A stretch of DNA of 64,000 bases from Eonycteris spelaea (Eukaryota; Chordata; Mammalia; Chiroptera; Pteropodidae). Each line of letters opens with the position of its first letter. Within the stretch, counting starts at the first letter, position 1. The position numbers and the translations under genes were made by a program. The DNA lies in contig PUFA01000183.1 in assembly GCA_003508835.1 (NCBI GenBank), positions 1,054,001 to 1,118,000 on the forward strand, given 5' to 3'. The notes under the pieces are model-generated. The model had not been told where the DNA came from and did no database searches. It saw only the letters and a program-made list of their open reading frames with translations. Shown here piece after piece: positions 37,401-52,400 of the stretch.

Positions 37401-40400
37401 TATTTATTTGAAAAATCAATACAAGCAAATTACATAGAATTTAGAAAAATCAAATGAACAAAAAATTTTAAGTACATGGTTTTTGAAAAGATTTTGTTAT
37501 GGATTGGCTTGTTTTTGTCTTCCTCCCTGGCTAGGAGTTTGCCATCTCCTACATCTCCGTTGTTGGGATATGTAGCAAAGGAAATGCCATACCAAAATCA
37601 TTCAAAGACCAGAGAAGAATAATGGCATAGGTTCTTTCTTAATTACTCACCGGAGAGAAAAATTGTATTTTCACAATCATCATGCAGAAGTGGACAGTTG
37701 ACTAGATAAATTATTACTCTGTCTGCTTCAACATCATGAAATATCTGTGAATGAATACAATGGAATTTAGAACTATAAATCTAGCTGATAAGTATAACAG
37801 TGAGTTCAGTTCACTTATTGAGGCTTCCTATATTTATCAAGTACTCTTGGTCTTATAGCCCAATCACTACATGTATAAATAAATGTTAATCATTATTTTA
37901 TAAAGTTGCAATACTGTTTTTTACATATTTAAAAGGGTTATAGTGGGCACTGTTGTAAAACTGAAGTATTCAATTTTTTCATTGGGTTTAACCAAGTAAA
38001 TATTACTGTAAATGTGTGTCACCTGATTTTCATATACTAGGAATATGCTATGAAGCTCAATTTTAAAGCTGGCATTTACATTCAAAAAAGCAATGCATAA
38101 CTGGTCATGTTTTATCAAAATGTTTATTTGTTGATGGGATCATAGGCTTGTCCATAACAGACTGCAAAGAGTGACAAAAGAGAGGCAAGTTTCTGTAACA
38201 AAACAACTTTGAAGCTATATTAAAACATTTTTTTGTTTTTGATTCACCCTTGTATGACAGTGCCAACCCACAATGAAGTCAGTCTTTGCTAGGCCCTGTG
38301 AAATATACAAAAGAAAGTGCAGACTCAGTTAATGCTTTAGGGAGCTATACACATAAGGAACAATAGTAGACTAGCACATAATTATGTGTCAAGCTGTATA
38401 ATGAAGACTGCTGTTGTGTGTTTCGTGAGGTTAAAAGGAGGTAATAGAATGAGAAAATTCACCAGGGAGGCAGAAATTGGGTTGGCATGGGAGGATTGTA
38501 TAAATAAGAGGTGCAATGAAAAGAGACTCTAGTTTAGACAGGGGACTGGGTGGGGAGGAAAGACCAGCAAAAAACATAAGCAGAAAATTACTGTTGTGTT
38601 CCAAGGGCCAAAGGGGTTGCAGTCTGCTTGGAATGGATTCTGCTCATCAAGTTACTAATAGAAATGAGTGGAGTATTATAGGGGCCATCATACTTGAGAG
38701 TTCAAGAGCCAGAGAAATAAGAAGGAAGTTATTCAAGAGTATAGTAGCGGCATTTCCTGTATGACAAAGTGGCCTGATTATTACTGATAAATTTATTTAG
38801 TAACATAATTGCAAAGCAATGTCACATATATTATCTAATTTAATCCTCACAATACTTTAGATGTAATCTTAAGGTTGAGACCAAGTATTAACTGGCTTTG
38901 ACCTTGGACACACAATGTTCTTCTGCTTTACCACAGCTTTTCACAATGAAACAGAATTTCAGAATGCATATTGTAGGATTCTATGTACTGTATTTTATAA
39001 GGAGAAAAAAAGGTAAGGAGACCATTGTAGAAATCTAGGCATGAACAAGTGAAGTCGCAGACTAGGTAGTAGCAAATAGGAACAGAATGGAAGAGAGTGA
39101 TTTTCAAAGGTAAAATCAGACAGGATTTAGGGGGCCAAGACAATGAGGGAATCAAAGACAATACCAAATGCTGGTGGCATTTGGCAGAGGCAGAAGAAAA
39201 GCTCATTTGATAAAATTTGGATTGACAAATGTGTTTGAATCATAGGAGCAGAAAGTGTCCATGTTATAGCTCCTGCATCTGCCACACAGTGGGTCGAGTT
39301 AATGAAAAAAACAATTATAGTTTCAAGCAGGAGAAGGATGAGCAGGACCAAGAATAAAGTATGTGCAGAGATAAGAACAGAAAGCTAAAGTTCAGGCCTG
39401 ATGAGTGCCCTCCAGTCGGGGAGAGGCCAAAAGAAGGGAAAGAATGGTGTTGAAGAGGTAATAGAACTAGAAATAAAAGCCTGAGTTTCAAAAATTTTCT
39501 ATTTCTTAGACCCATGGAGGAAGCTTTCTTATTGGTTCAGAAAATGTCTGCAGTCTTAGGTATTTCATCAGCATTTAAGAAAACATTGCCTGCCAGATCC
39601 TATTGTTTTGGGTGAAGAGATTCCTCCCCAATCCATACACTTTTGCATTGCATTTTTTTTTTTCTCACAGTGCAGTCCCACTGGACATCTGAGTTAGAAT
39701 CACCTAGGAAATTGCTAAGTCTAGAGATTCCTGGGCCCCATTCCACATTTCCTAAATCATACTTTTGGGGTATGACCTAGGAATCTGCATCTTTACAAAC
39801 TCCTATGTGATTTTCATGCACCTAAAAATTTCAGAATCAGTGCCATATTACTAATATGAAGAAAAGATATGGCTAAAAATGACCAGATACATAAATATAA
39901 AACTCTGATAGATTCCTGGGAGCATGCTTGGCATTTTTGAAAAAGTGAAAACCAAAGCACACTCTAAACTGAAAATATATTCTGGAAAATGCCCCTGAAA
40001 AAAACTATTTGAACGATGAATTTAATTTAGTTCCAACTTGCATCCAAACCCAGTGACACCAAGTTGGATAGTAACCAGAAAGCGACAATGGGCTCTCTTG
40101 TGGTGGGTGAGGATTTTGGGAGGTCAACATGCTGATTTTTACAGTGAGATTTAAAACAAACACCAGAATTTTCAATTTACATGCTTCTCTTACCCTACAG
40201 TTTTTGGAAGCAGAACCAGAAAAGACAACTTTATGCTTTATTATTATTTCGTACTTTTAGATCACTTCCATCGCCTTTCCCACACCTGAATAAAAAATAA
40301 AAAGTTAGGGCTGGTTAAGTCAAGATGTCTCACCAATTAAACATTATGGATTAAAAAGATAAAAAAATTATCTGGTAACAGTATATCAGTATTGAATCAT

Positions 40401-43400
40401 TTGAGTCTTGCATGGATTTTGTCTTACAAAGACAAGGCTTCCAGCCTAATTCTGTCTCCTAAAGCAGAATTTATAATGGGAGGGGGGGAAAAGACTTGCA
40501 ATCTTTTTTGCTAATATGTTTGCTTTCTTCAGACTTTGAATCATGATATTTTCTAAATTCTTCTTGCCCCTGTTTTAAGTCTAGTCCTAGAACGGTCTCT
40601 TAAAAAATATTAGGATATCCAAATATTCCTATAGTGTTCAGCATATATTTAGAGACAGATGGTTTGGCTTCTTGCCCTTTTTTCAGTTCACTTTCTTTAG
40701 CATTACCTTAAAGGACTGGTTTCTCAAGCTTCCAACAATTTTTATTGCTTTCCTTTCAACCCTGCCCATTCACTTGAATCTAAAGGGTACAGAACTAAAC
40801 ATACATTCTAATAAAGTCATCATATAAATCATTCCTTATTGTTTCCTTCATATGAGTTTGTTTCGTTTTCATTTAATTTTGTTTTCACTAACAGCGTATT
40901 ATTAAGGTTGCGTTTGGAATTGCGATTTCTTTGCGTAAGTCCCGCTCAGTACCTTTCCAGTTGCAGAACGTCTTCCTGCTGATGTCTACCAGAAACCAGC
41001 AAAATAAAGGACTATACTGAAGTCAAGTACTTATCAAATGGTACGAAAAAGACCATTGGCTTATAAGTTTTAAATCAATTGCCATACATTAAAATGTTTA
41101 AATAATTTAAGTATATTTACATGATTTAAAACTTAAAGGTAAAATGACATGAAGAGAAAGTCTGTCTCCTCCATTCCAAACCTGTTTAATTTTCCAGCCC
41201 CAAATATATAAACACTATTATTAGTTTCTTGTTCTAATGACTATGTAAACAAATATAAATATATATTTTCCCAAAGGTTACATATGTACATATACACAAA
41301 TATGAATATATATTATTTCCCTCTTCTGTTTTACAGAAATTGTTGCATACCATAGCACTGTCCCGTACCTTGCATTTTTTAACACATCAAAATTTTATTT
41401 AACCTGTTCATTAATAAGATATCAGTAAAATGTTATAGGAAGTTCAAAGTACTGCAATTTATAGGCAGATAAGGAATGAATCTACTAATAGATACAAAAT
41501 AGGTTCACAAGCGATTGCATTCCACTGGACAAAACTAATTTGCATTTCTATGTACAAAAATTATTTGTATTATTACCAGTTTTCTAAAACTTACAAAGTT
41601 ATAAGAAGCTTAAAGACCAGAGTAGATGGAGATAACTCCCGGAAGGGTGCATTAGAACAATATATTGCCCATTTCAACCTCTTTCACTTTTTTCTGACAG
41701 TCTCCTTGTTTTGGATCATAACAAAATGTCAAAGGAAGATTATTCTCATTACAAAAGAAGTCTGGTGTCATTAGGCTTGGCCTGATTGTTTACATGAGGC
41801 GCAAGAATTTTAACTTATCATGTAGGCCTTCTTAAGTTGGCTCTGCAAGCCTAACCCACACTGTACAAACAGCTGCGTAAGGTCATAGCTTTCTATCTAG
41901 AAGTCTTCATGAGGAATCTCAAATTTGACTTTTAAAATCCTCTATTTTATGTTAGCCTGAGAATAGGAAACCAAACTCATGAAACCTGCAATACTGATAA
42001 ATTTGTACTGCTGTTTTCCAGGTTCGTGCCTTACATTTTTAACTAAATAATGTCTCCACAGAGTTTTAATAAAATCCAAAATATTAAGAGAAAAGTTACA
42101 GTATTAGAATATAATATCAGATTGGACAACGTATGAAATTCTACAATTTATTAAAAACAATTTTAAGCTCAGAATTTTTGAGAAACTATTCCTATTCTCA
42201 TTGTTCATGTTAGAGAAATACATTAAAAACTTCATTAGAATAAATGCCTGTCTGCCTGTTTGAAATAGGATAAAATTCAGAGCTTTCTCATAGGATCAAG
42301 ACAGCAGAGTAGGCAAATGCTGTGCCTGCCTCCTCCATGACTGTTATTAAAATTAAAACTAAATTATAGAACAATCAACCGGAAAACCACCTGAAGACTG
42401 GCTGAACAAAATTATAACTAAGGATATAAAGAAGAAGCCACATCAAGACTGGTAAGAGGGTGGAGACACAAATGCGCTGGCCTTGCACCCACATGTGGTA
42501 CTTGAGAATCAGGAGGAATATATCAGCTATGGAGGTCCTCTCAGAGCACTAGGGGATCACAGCCCCACACTGGGGCTCACAGCCCAGGGTTCCAGTGCCA
42601 GGAAGAGTCCCCACCACAAAATCTGGCTGTAAAATTCAGTGGTGATTTCATTACTCCAGGTAAGATGGAAGGCTGCTGGAAATCCAGATGTCCCCTAAAA
42701 GGTCTTGCACACTGACTCACTGGCTTGCAGGCACTCACTCTGGGCTCTGGCAAAGAGATAGCAGAGAACACAGAGAAAGACTGAGTTGTGTGGCTTCAGG
42801 GCAAAGACTAGAGGGACAGCCACTATTATCTCTGTCTTGAGCCTTCCTTCTGTGCAACCTGCAGGCAGACACCATCTTGCCTATGTTGAGTCCTCTTCCT
42901 GCATGGCTAAATCTGAATCTGCATTAGCCTGGTGAGATCTGCTTAATCTGAATCTTCATTGACCTGGTGAAATCTGCTTGCTTCATCCAGGTGACTCAGG
43001 GACTCTTATCCCACCCAACTCACAAATTGCCTAGAGGCTTATTTATTGCTGGTTAATTGCCCCCCACCCCACCCTCCCAGCAGGAGGCTCTTTCAGCAGC
43101 AATCAACAAGCCTCAGCATCCCTGCCTCTGGAGCAATTCGAGTGGCAGGCAATCAGCCCTGGGCCTGAGCTACAGTATTTCTTAAACAAACTTTTAGGGG
43201 TCTGCAGGCCTGAGTGTGGGCAGCTGCTCGCCTCATTGGTCACTTTTGAGAGTGACCAATGACAGCATTGGCACAAAGTCTAAATCTGTACTAACCTGGG
43301 GAACACAGCTTGCACACTGGTGACTCCCTGGGACCCTGCCTCACCCAACTCGACTACCATCTGAGGCTCTTTCAGCTGTTGAGTCTTATGGGCAACCAGC

Positions 43401-46400
43401 AGACAACCTCAGGCCTTGGGGTGCCCCAGGCCTTTGGTTGAGCTGCCCCAGGCCTGATACTGGTGGCGGCCAAACCTCCATTTGCAGCGTGGTCCCTCCT
43501 ACAAGCCTCCAGATTATTTGCAGGCTGGCAAACCGACAGCAGATAGCTTTGTAGCTCCTGCCAAGTAGCCCTGGGCCAGCCAAGACAATGGCTGACCTTA
43601 ACCTGCATAGGAGCCATAGAACTAACATAACCCAGAGGCTGGTGTCAGACCAGAACAGAGTACCACCTAATTAGCCCACAAACAGTATGCCCAAAGGGTA
43701 GTCTCAACAGGCACATGAGCCTTTAGGAGTGAATCAACTCTGTGAGGTCAGCCCCCACACAGCACCTCATATGCTAGAGGCATGGCCATCTTCACAGCCA
43801 AATAGCCTGACAGTCAAATTACACTTGAAATGCCAACAGCAATCAAGGCTCAACTACAAAAGAAGGGCACATACAACCCAAGCATGGGACACTCCTGGAG
43901 CACCCAGTGCAGATTATTGGGGAGACTGTGCTACTGGACCCCACAGGGTACCTGCAACATAGTCACCTGGCCAAGACTGGGAGATGTAGTAAGATCTATC
44001 TACACAAAACACGGGGAGAAAGATAAATGTGGAGACTAAGAAATATGTACCTTATGAAAGAATAAAACAAGATCAAGGGGAAAAAAATACTAAACAAAAT
44101 GGAGACAAGCAATTTGCCAAAGGCAGAGTTCAAAAACACTAGTTATAAGGATGCTTCAGTGAATTTAGGGTAAGAATAGATGATCTCAGTGAAACTTGAA
44201 CAAAGAGATAGTAATAAAAAAAAGGACATAGAAACCATAAAATGAAGCAATCAGAAATGAAGAATTTAACAACTGAAATAAAGAATACACTAGAAGGAAT
44301 CAACAGTAGCGTAGCTGAAGCAGAAGACTGATTCAGCAATTTGCAAGACAAGCTAGCAGAAAACACCCAATCAGAACAGCAAAAAATAAAATAAAAATAA
44401 ATAAATAAAATTTAAAAATTAATAAAATAAAATGGAATAGTTTTTAATTGAGGATAGTTTAAGGGACTTCAGGGACAACATCAAACATAACAACATTTGT
44501 ATTATAAGGCTATTAGAAGGAAATTAAGAACATAAGACTGAAAACCTATTTGAAGAAATAATGAGTGAAAACTTCCCTAAACTGGTGAAGGAATAGACAT
44601 ACATGCCCAGGAAGCACAGAGAGTCCTAACAAGATGAATCTAAAAAGGCCCACACCAAAAAACACAGCATAATTAAAATGCCAAAGTTAAAGACAAAAGA
44701 GAAGAATCTTAAAAGCTAGTTAATTTACAAAGGTACTCTCATTAGGAAGTCAACTGATTTCTCAGCAGAAACTTTTAGGCCAGAGGGATTTGGCACAAAG
44801 TATTCAAAGTGAATGAAAAGTAAGGACCTGCAACCAAGACTACTCTACCCAGCAAGACTATAAATTGAAATTGAAGGTGAGATAAAGAGCTTCCCAGACA
44901 GGAAAAAGCTAAAGGGTTCATCAACACCAAGCCAGTATTATATTAATGTTAAAGGGACTTCTTTCAGAAGAAGGGGAAAGAAAAAAATCACATAAATATA
45001 ACTAGTAAATATTATATTTACTAATTACCTATGTATAACTATGTACCTATCAACAATCACTTTAATGTAAATTGATTAAATGCTCCAATCCAAAGATATA
45101 GGGTAGCTGAATGGATTAGAAAATAAGACCAATGCATACACTGTCTATAAGAGACCCACTTCAGATCAAATAACACTCACAGACTGAAAGTAAAGGGATG
45201 GAAAAAGATATTTCATGTTAAATAAAAAATTTTTAAAAGTTAGGGTAGCAATACTTTTATCAAAAAAATTGACTTTAAAACAAAGGCTATAATAAGAGAC
45301 AAAGAAGGGCATTACATAATGATAAATGAAGAGGCATAACCAAAGTAAACACGTAACGCACCCAACATAGGAACACCTACATACAAAAGCAATTATTGGC
45401 TGATTTAAAAGGAGAAGATGAACAGTAATACACTCATAGTAGGAGACTTTAACATCCCATTGACATCAAAGGACAGATCTTCCAGGCAAAAGAATCAACA
45501 AGGAAACAATGGGCCTAAAAGACACACGAGACCAGATGCATTTAATAGAATATTTCAGAGCATTTTAACCCAAAGCAGCAGAATCTACATTCTTCTCAAG
45601 TGCACATGGAACATTTTCCAAGACAGACCACCTGTTAGACCACAAAACAAGACTCAATAAATTTAAGAGGGTTGAAATCATATCAAGTGTCTTCTCCAAT
45701 TACAATGGTATAAAAATAGAAATCATTTATAAGAAAAAATGGAAAAATACACAACCACATGGAGACCCCAATAACATGCTTCTAAACAATGAATGGTTAA
45801 GAATGAGATCAAGGAAGAAATAAAAGACACATTGAGACAAATAAAAATTAAAGCACAATGACCCATAACTTATGAGACAGAGCAAAACAGGCTGAAGAGG
45901 GAAATTCATAGCAATACAGGCCTACCTCAAGAACAAGAAAATCTCAAATAAAACAACTTTACACCTAAAGGAACTAGGAACGGAACAGCAAACAAACCCA
46001 AAGTGAGTAGAAGGAAAGAAATAATAATATCAGAGTGGAATAAACAAATAGAGTTTTAGAAAATCAATACAAAAGATCATAAACCAAAGATAAACAAAAT
46101 TGATAACCTTTAACAGACTCAAGGAGAAACAAGCGCTAAAACCCAAATAAATAAAATCAGAAATGAAAGAGGAGAAGTGACTACTGACTCCACAGAAATA
46201 CAAGAAAATACTATGAGAAATTATGGTTAACAAAATTGGACACTCTGGAAGAAATGGATGCATTCCCAGAAATATACAATCTTCCACAGCTGAGTTAAGA
46301 AAAAACAAAGTCTGAACTGACTGCTTACTACTAACAAAGTCAAATCAGTAATCAAAAAACTTCCAACATACACAAGTCTTGGACCAGATGGCCTCACAGG

Positions 46401-49400
46401 TGAATTTTACCAGACATTCAAAGGAGAATTAACGCCTATTTTTTCTCAAACTATTCCAAAAATTCAGGAGCAAGAAAAGTTCCCAAGCTCATTTTATGAG
46501 GCCACCATTACCCTGATTCCAAAACAAGACAAAGACATTAAAGGAAAAGAAAATTATAGGCCGATATTCCTGATGAACATAGATACAAAAATTCTTAACA
46601 AAATACTAGCAAACTGAATTCAGCAAGATATTAAAAGATCCTACACCATGATCAAGTTGGATTTATTCCTGGGATGCAAGGTTGGTTCAATATCTGCAAA
46701 TCAATTAATATGCTACACCTCATTAACAAGTTGAAACATAAAAGTCATATGATCGTATCAGTAGATGTAAAAAAAACATTTGACAAAATCCAGGATCTAT
46801 TTATGGATAAAAATTCTCAGCAAGTGGGAAAAGAGAGAACATACCTCAACTTAATAAAGGCCATATATGACAAACCTACAGCTAACATCATACTCAATGG
46901 GGAAAGGCTAAAAGTGTTTTCCTTAATATCAGGAATGAGACAAGGATTCCACTTTCACTTTTATTCAACATAGTATTGGAAGTCCTGACCACAGCAATCG
47001 GTCAAGAAAAAAGAAATAAAATCATTGAAAATAGGAAGGAAAGAAGTAAAAATGTTATTATTTGCAGATTACATGCTAATACATATAGAAATAACTGTAG
47101 ATATTTTACCAAAAAACTGTTGAAACTGATAAATGAATTCAAGTAAAGTGGTAGGAAACAAAATTAATATTCAGAAATTTGTTGCATTTTATACACCAAT
47201 AATGAACTATCAGAAAGAGAAATTAAGAAAACAATCCCATTTACAATTGCATCAAAAAATAAAAATACCTAAAATAAATTTAACCAAGAAGGTAAAAGAC
47301 CCTGTATTCAGAAATTATGTCACTGAAGAAAGAAATTGAAGACATACAAATAAATGGACACATATTATGTTCATGAATAAGAAGAATTAATGTTGTTAAA
47401 ATGTCCATACTTCCTAAAGCAATCTATAGATTCAATGCAATCCCTATCAAAACAATCAAAACACCTATGGCATTTTTCACCAAACTAGAACAAATAATCC
47501 TAAAATGTATATGGAACCATGAAAGACCCCTAATAGCCACAGCAATCTTGAGAAGAAGAACAAAGCTGGACGTATCACACTACCTGATATCAAACTATAC
47601 TACAAGGCTATAAGTAATCAAAAGAGCATGGCCTGGCAAAAACAGATACATGGATCAACGGAAGAGAGAGGAGCTCAGAAATAAACCATGCTTATATGTC
47701 CATTTAATCCATGATAAAAGAGGCAAGAATATACAGTGGGGTAATGACAGTCTCTTCAATGAACACTGTTGAGAAAACTGGACAGATAATGCAAAAAAGT
47801 GAAAGTGGACCAATTTCTTATATCACATATCAGAATAAACTCAAAATGGACTAAAGACTTAAAATATAAGACCTGAAACCATAAATTCCTATATATCTTC
47901 TTGGCAAGGGAAACAAAGAAAAAAATAAATAAATGGGACTACATTAAACTAAAAAAGTTTTTGTACAGCAAGGGAAACCATCAACAAAACAAAAAGACAA
48001 CTACTGAATGGGAGAAGATATTTGCTAATGGTACATCTGATAAGGGATTGAGATCCAAAATATATAAAAACTCAACACCAAAAAACAAACAATCCAATTT
48101 AAAAATGGGCAGAGAACCTAAATAGGCATTTCTTCAAAGAGGACATACAAATGGCCAATAGATATGTGAAAAGATTCCCAACGTCACTTAATCACAGAGA
48201 AATGCAAATTAAAACCACAATGAGATATCATCTCACACTGTCAAAATGGCTATCATCAATAAATCAGCAAAACAAGTGGTTAGTAGGATATAGAGAAAAG
48301 GGAACCTTCATGCCCTGTTTGGTGGGGTTGCAGATTGTGCAGACACTATGTACAACAATTTTGGAGATTCCTCAGAAAATTAAAAATAGGAACTAACTTT
48401 AGAGCCAGAAATAGAACTTTTGGGGTACTTATTCAAAGAAAAGCAAAACACTGTTTCGAAAAAGATCTATGCACCCCTATATTCACTGCAGTACTATTTG
48501 CAATAGCCAGATATGGAAGCAACATAAGTGCCCATCAATAGATGATTGGATAAAGATGCAGTGCACAACACAGCGCGCGCACACACACACACACAGTGGA
48601 AATTTACTCAGCCATAAAAAATGAAAATTTTACCATTCGCAATGACACAGATGGACCTAGAAGGGTATTATGCTAAGTGAAATAAATCAGACAGAGAGAA
48701 ACAAAATACTATATGATTTCATTTATATATGGAATAGAAGAACAAAATAAACAAACGAAATAAAACAGACTCAAATATACAGAGAACAAACGGGATTGCG
48801 TAGATGGGAGTGGGGTTAGGGGACTGGATGAAAAAGCTGAAGGGATTAGAAGTTACTAAAATAGTCATGGGATTGTGAGTACATTATAGGGAATATAGTC
48901 AATAATATATTAATAACTGTGTATAGTGCAGGTGGGTACTAGACTATCGAAGGAATTAGTAAGTATATAGATGTCTAACCACTATGCTGTACACCTGAAA
49001 ACTAATAGAAATAATATTGAATATTAACTCTAATTGAAAAATAAAATACTCACAGAGGCTTTGTATAGATATTGCTTATTCTCATTGGCAACAAAGAGGA
49101 AATTTGGGCAGAGTATAAATTTCAGGTACAATACAGGCCCTCACACCACTGAGCTGGTTTTATAGTTGGGAAGAAACTGCTCGCAACAGACAAACTGTGT
49201 TGCCTCTCTCACTACAGAGTAAAGCAGTCTAGTTCTTTTGCAAGACTCTGCTGAGGTGGACAGAAAGCGGAGCAAGGCCTGGCTCTATTTTTTGGAGAAG
49301 TCCTGACAAGAGTTAGAGTTCCATTAGGATCCCAATAACCCTCTCTCTCATAATTCCCACACATCCATGCAACAGTCATGATGGTTTTTGTAGAGGACTC

Positions 49401-52400
49401 AGCTGTCTACAAAGCCTTTTCATGAGCAGTTGCTCATTATATACACAGGCAGCCTCCTGCCACAACAAGCTGTGTTTCAAGGGTCTTCCTGAGCATGCTT
49501 ATGTGGAAATTTCCCACAGAGGCGATGTTACCGGGCTGAAGTTGTTTTCAAGAAGCCTTGAGACCTATGTAATCTGTGGTAATCCATTACAATTCCTCAC
49601 CACCAATAAGAAGTTTGGTGATACAGGTATGTGTGTGGGGGTGGGGAGCGGGCTATGTAAATAAATTGAAAACATTTTATATTTAACTAACAATTTTAAT
49701 TTATTTTCTGACTATGCCTTTTAAAATATATTTAAAGATTTTTTAAAAATTTCTGAATAATTAGATGAAATGTTTTAAAATATATGTTTAGGATCTTATT
49801 GTGTGACTCCTCAGAAGACTAAACACACCAGGCCGTCTGGGTGGATTACCAACCTCCTGGCACCATACCAAATTGCAAGAGTCCCAGATCTCTACACCTC
49901 CTTGTGGTCCAACAGTCTGGCTGCTGCTTTAAAGAATGGAAAGCCTCATCCCCAGCACTCCTCTGCAAAGGCAAATGAGGCCCCCATCCCATCTGCACTG
50001 ACATATCTTTGCTTTCCCATTTCTCCTAAAAGTGGAGCTTTGCAGGGAAGTGCAAGTGGGTGATAGAAAAATAGAGACATGGGAACTTGAGGCCAGTTCC
50101 TCTCTCCACCACTCTTTCTTTTCTTTCTCAAATCCCATAGATAGATGGATGATTTGACCAATTTTCCTACCCATTGGTTGATGGTATCCAAGTTTCTCTC
50201 CTATAATTCTGAAACAAACAGTCAGATCTTTTAAAGTTTATAAGGATTTTTTATTTGTGGTAAAATTGGTAACAGCTAGGGGCTGAAAACCCCCCACGAG
50301 TCCAGGTTTCCCCCAACTCTTTCCATGTTCACGTAGATTTACATAAGGAAGACCTTATGTGCTGTCCCCCTAGGAGCTTTTCTTGACCCCTAGGCTGGAC
50401 AGGATGCAGTCTTTGTGTGCTCCCACACGTGGTAAGCTCTTTTTATCTATGTACTCATTTTCCTTCTCTGCTTACCACCCAGGGACTCCTATGGGCAGAG
50501 AAACACTAGCATGAGGCCTAGCCTAAAGTAAGTACTTCAGTAGTTATTGTAAAAAAAGAATTTGTGGCAACAAAATTCATTTGCAGTTTGGGTATTAAGA
50601 CATCTTAATGGAGTTGCTGAAGGTGAGGGAGCTACAGATGGAGGAGGAAAGGAAAGGGAGAAAACTAGGGTGATGAGAAAGAAAGGGCCATTTGAAAGGT
50701 ATAGGTGAGAAAAATGATACAGGGATGCTCTGCCTGGATGAACCCTGAATGAGAAAGAAGTGGTCCCAGGACCCATGGGCCCTTCTCTCTTCTCCATCAG
50801 AGGTTTACTCTGAAAAAGTCCACCCTGGACTAATGCCAGCACATCAGTAAGAACAGGAGAAAAGGGAGGAGGATAGAGCCCTGCAAGCTGGTAAGGGAAA
50901 GGAAAACAGAAGACATCTAAGGTTGATGATATAGCTCCAGTGGTCTGACGGCAATTCCAAGGGGAGGGGTTCATATTGGATACATAAACAGCACTACTAT
51001 GAGTTGAGATTGTCTATATAGAAAATGAGAAGCAAAACCCTCTCAAGTAAGTTAACAGAAATATTGGCCCTCTGGCCCAATTCTCCATAACACATAAGCA
51101 CTTACCATGTATTGAATAAATAATAATTTTTTTTATCGTGAGCACTTTTCTTGGAGGGAGAGTCAAATTGTAGTATTTTTTCACATCTGCAAAATATCCA
51201 ACATATCTATTCTGAAAAAACAAACAGAAGCCTTGATTTAAGTTGAAAATAAAGCAGCACTTCTTAATTTTTTTTTTTTTTACAATCTAGCTTTAAGGAG
51301 AGTAATTTCATTATTAAGGAATATTTAATTGGTGCCATTATATACTAGGTATTTTTATGTATGTTGCCTCACAACTGGAATACTACCTTAGAAAAGACAC
51401 CTATGGGGAAGTAATAAGAAAGGAATCAGTAGATGCTTACAGGCTGCTATTATTGAGTGGGCCACTAACCAGAACCAACAAAACAGCTTACACATTATAG
51501 AGAGATGCAGTGAACTGCAACTGGAACAAATGTATCTGAGGGTGAAGCTTGTTTGTGACTGAGTGAAGAAGGTTTATGGTTCTCTCATACCTAGGTGGCG
51601 AGTAGCCTCCTAGGTATGAGAGAATAAGCAGATTGTGAAAACTCAAAAGGAAGACCTCCATCGGCCAGTGGTAGATACATATTCTTTTCTTGTCTCTGCC
51701 CACTGGAGTGGCTTCATTTTCCATTTCCCCAATTCTATTTTTGCCAATGAAGACCTGGGAATTCTCTTAGTCTAGTCCTTCTCCTGTGGCATACTGCTCA
51801 CTCTTCTTAAAGAGTTCTGGTACTGAATCAACTGGACCCGAAGTTCACAGACTCTTCCCATCCAAAGGAAGTGTTAATAAAATTAAGTCCACAACTTTCC
51901 ATTGGAAGGGCCCAGTTAAGAGAAAGGTTTTGTGCAAATTTTTAACTCAGGAGTGGATGAAATGTAGTCCATAAGAAGGGCTGGCAATGCAGGTCATAAT
52001 GTGATAGTATCTGAGAATTACCAACCCACACAGGGAACTCTGGGGCCTTGCTAACACAACTTTCAAACCTGAGACTGAGCTGTAACCTTGCTATCCAGTT
52101 GAATCAGAAAAGATTCTGTTTGTAGCCTAGACTAAAGTTAGAGAAACATGGCATGACTGCAGAAGAAATGGGGAAGGAAAGATGTACAAGAAGAGTCCTG
52201 GAAGGAGTTACATCTAACATTCCTTGGCTCCTAACGCCAGATTCTCTACCCACTACTTTAAGGCTTTTATAAACCACCATGGCCCTCAGCTGCTTTGCTC
52301 TCACTCTTCCTTCTCTTACGGACTAAAACAACAGGGGCCAGTAGCAGGAGTTAATAAAACCAACACATATATTAGTAAGCACTTGCTACAAACAGAAGAG

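Larger units (their letters stand above)
37745..42290 (-). other. TPTE2: TPTE2 intron, part 1
   Basis: Between the C2 exon at 37651-37744 and the second L1. Mostly unique, with a MIR, a MER5/MER20-type hAT and an old L1 piece listed separately. One C2 exon is expected between here and 51106, but I could not find it. Confidence 0.5.

Noticed and set aside
38023..38068. Candidate for the missing TPTE2 C2 exon on the - strand (reads F-K-I-E-L-H-S-I-F..., followed by gtgaca)
   Set aside because: Position and end phase fit and F-K-I-E-L vaguely recalls L-K-V-Q-I, but the length is 3n+1 rather than 3n+2, the acceptor has a poor pyrimidine tract, and the similarity is too weak.
42290..49065. Target-site duplication for the older L1 (agagctttctcatag / agaggctttgtatag)
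   Set aside because: Needs gaps and mismatches to align; could be chance, so the L1 limits are given as approximate.
50537..50974. 145-aa - strand ORF in a TPTE2 intron
   Set aside because: No domain, low-complexity Pro/Ser/Phe content and no conserved splice signals; treated as chance.
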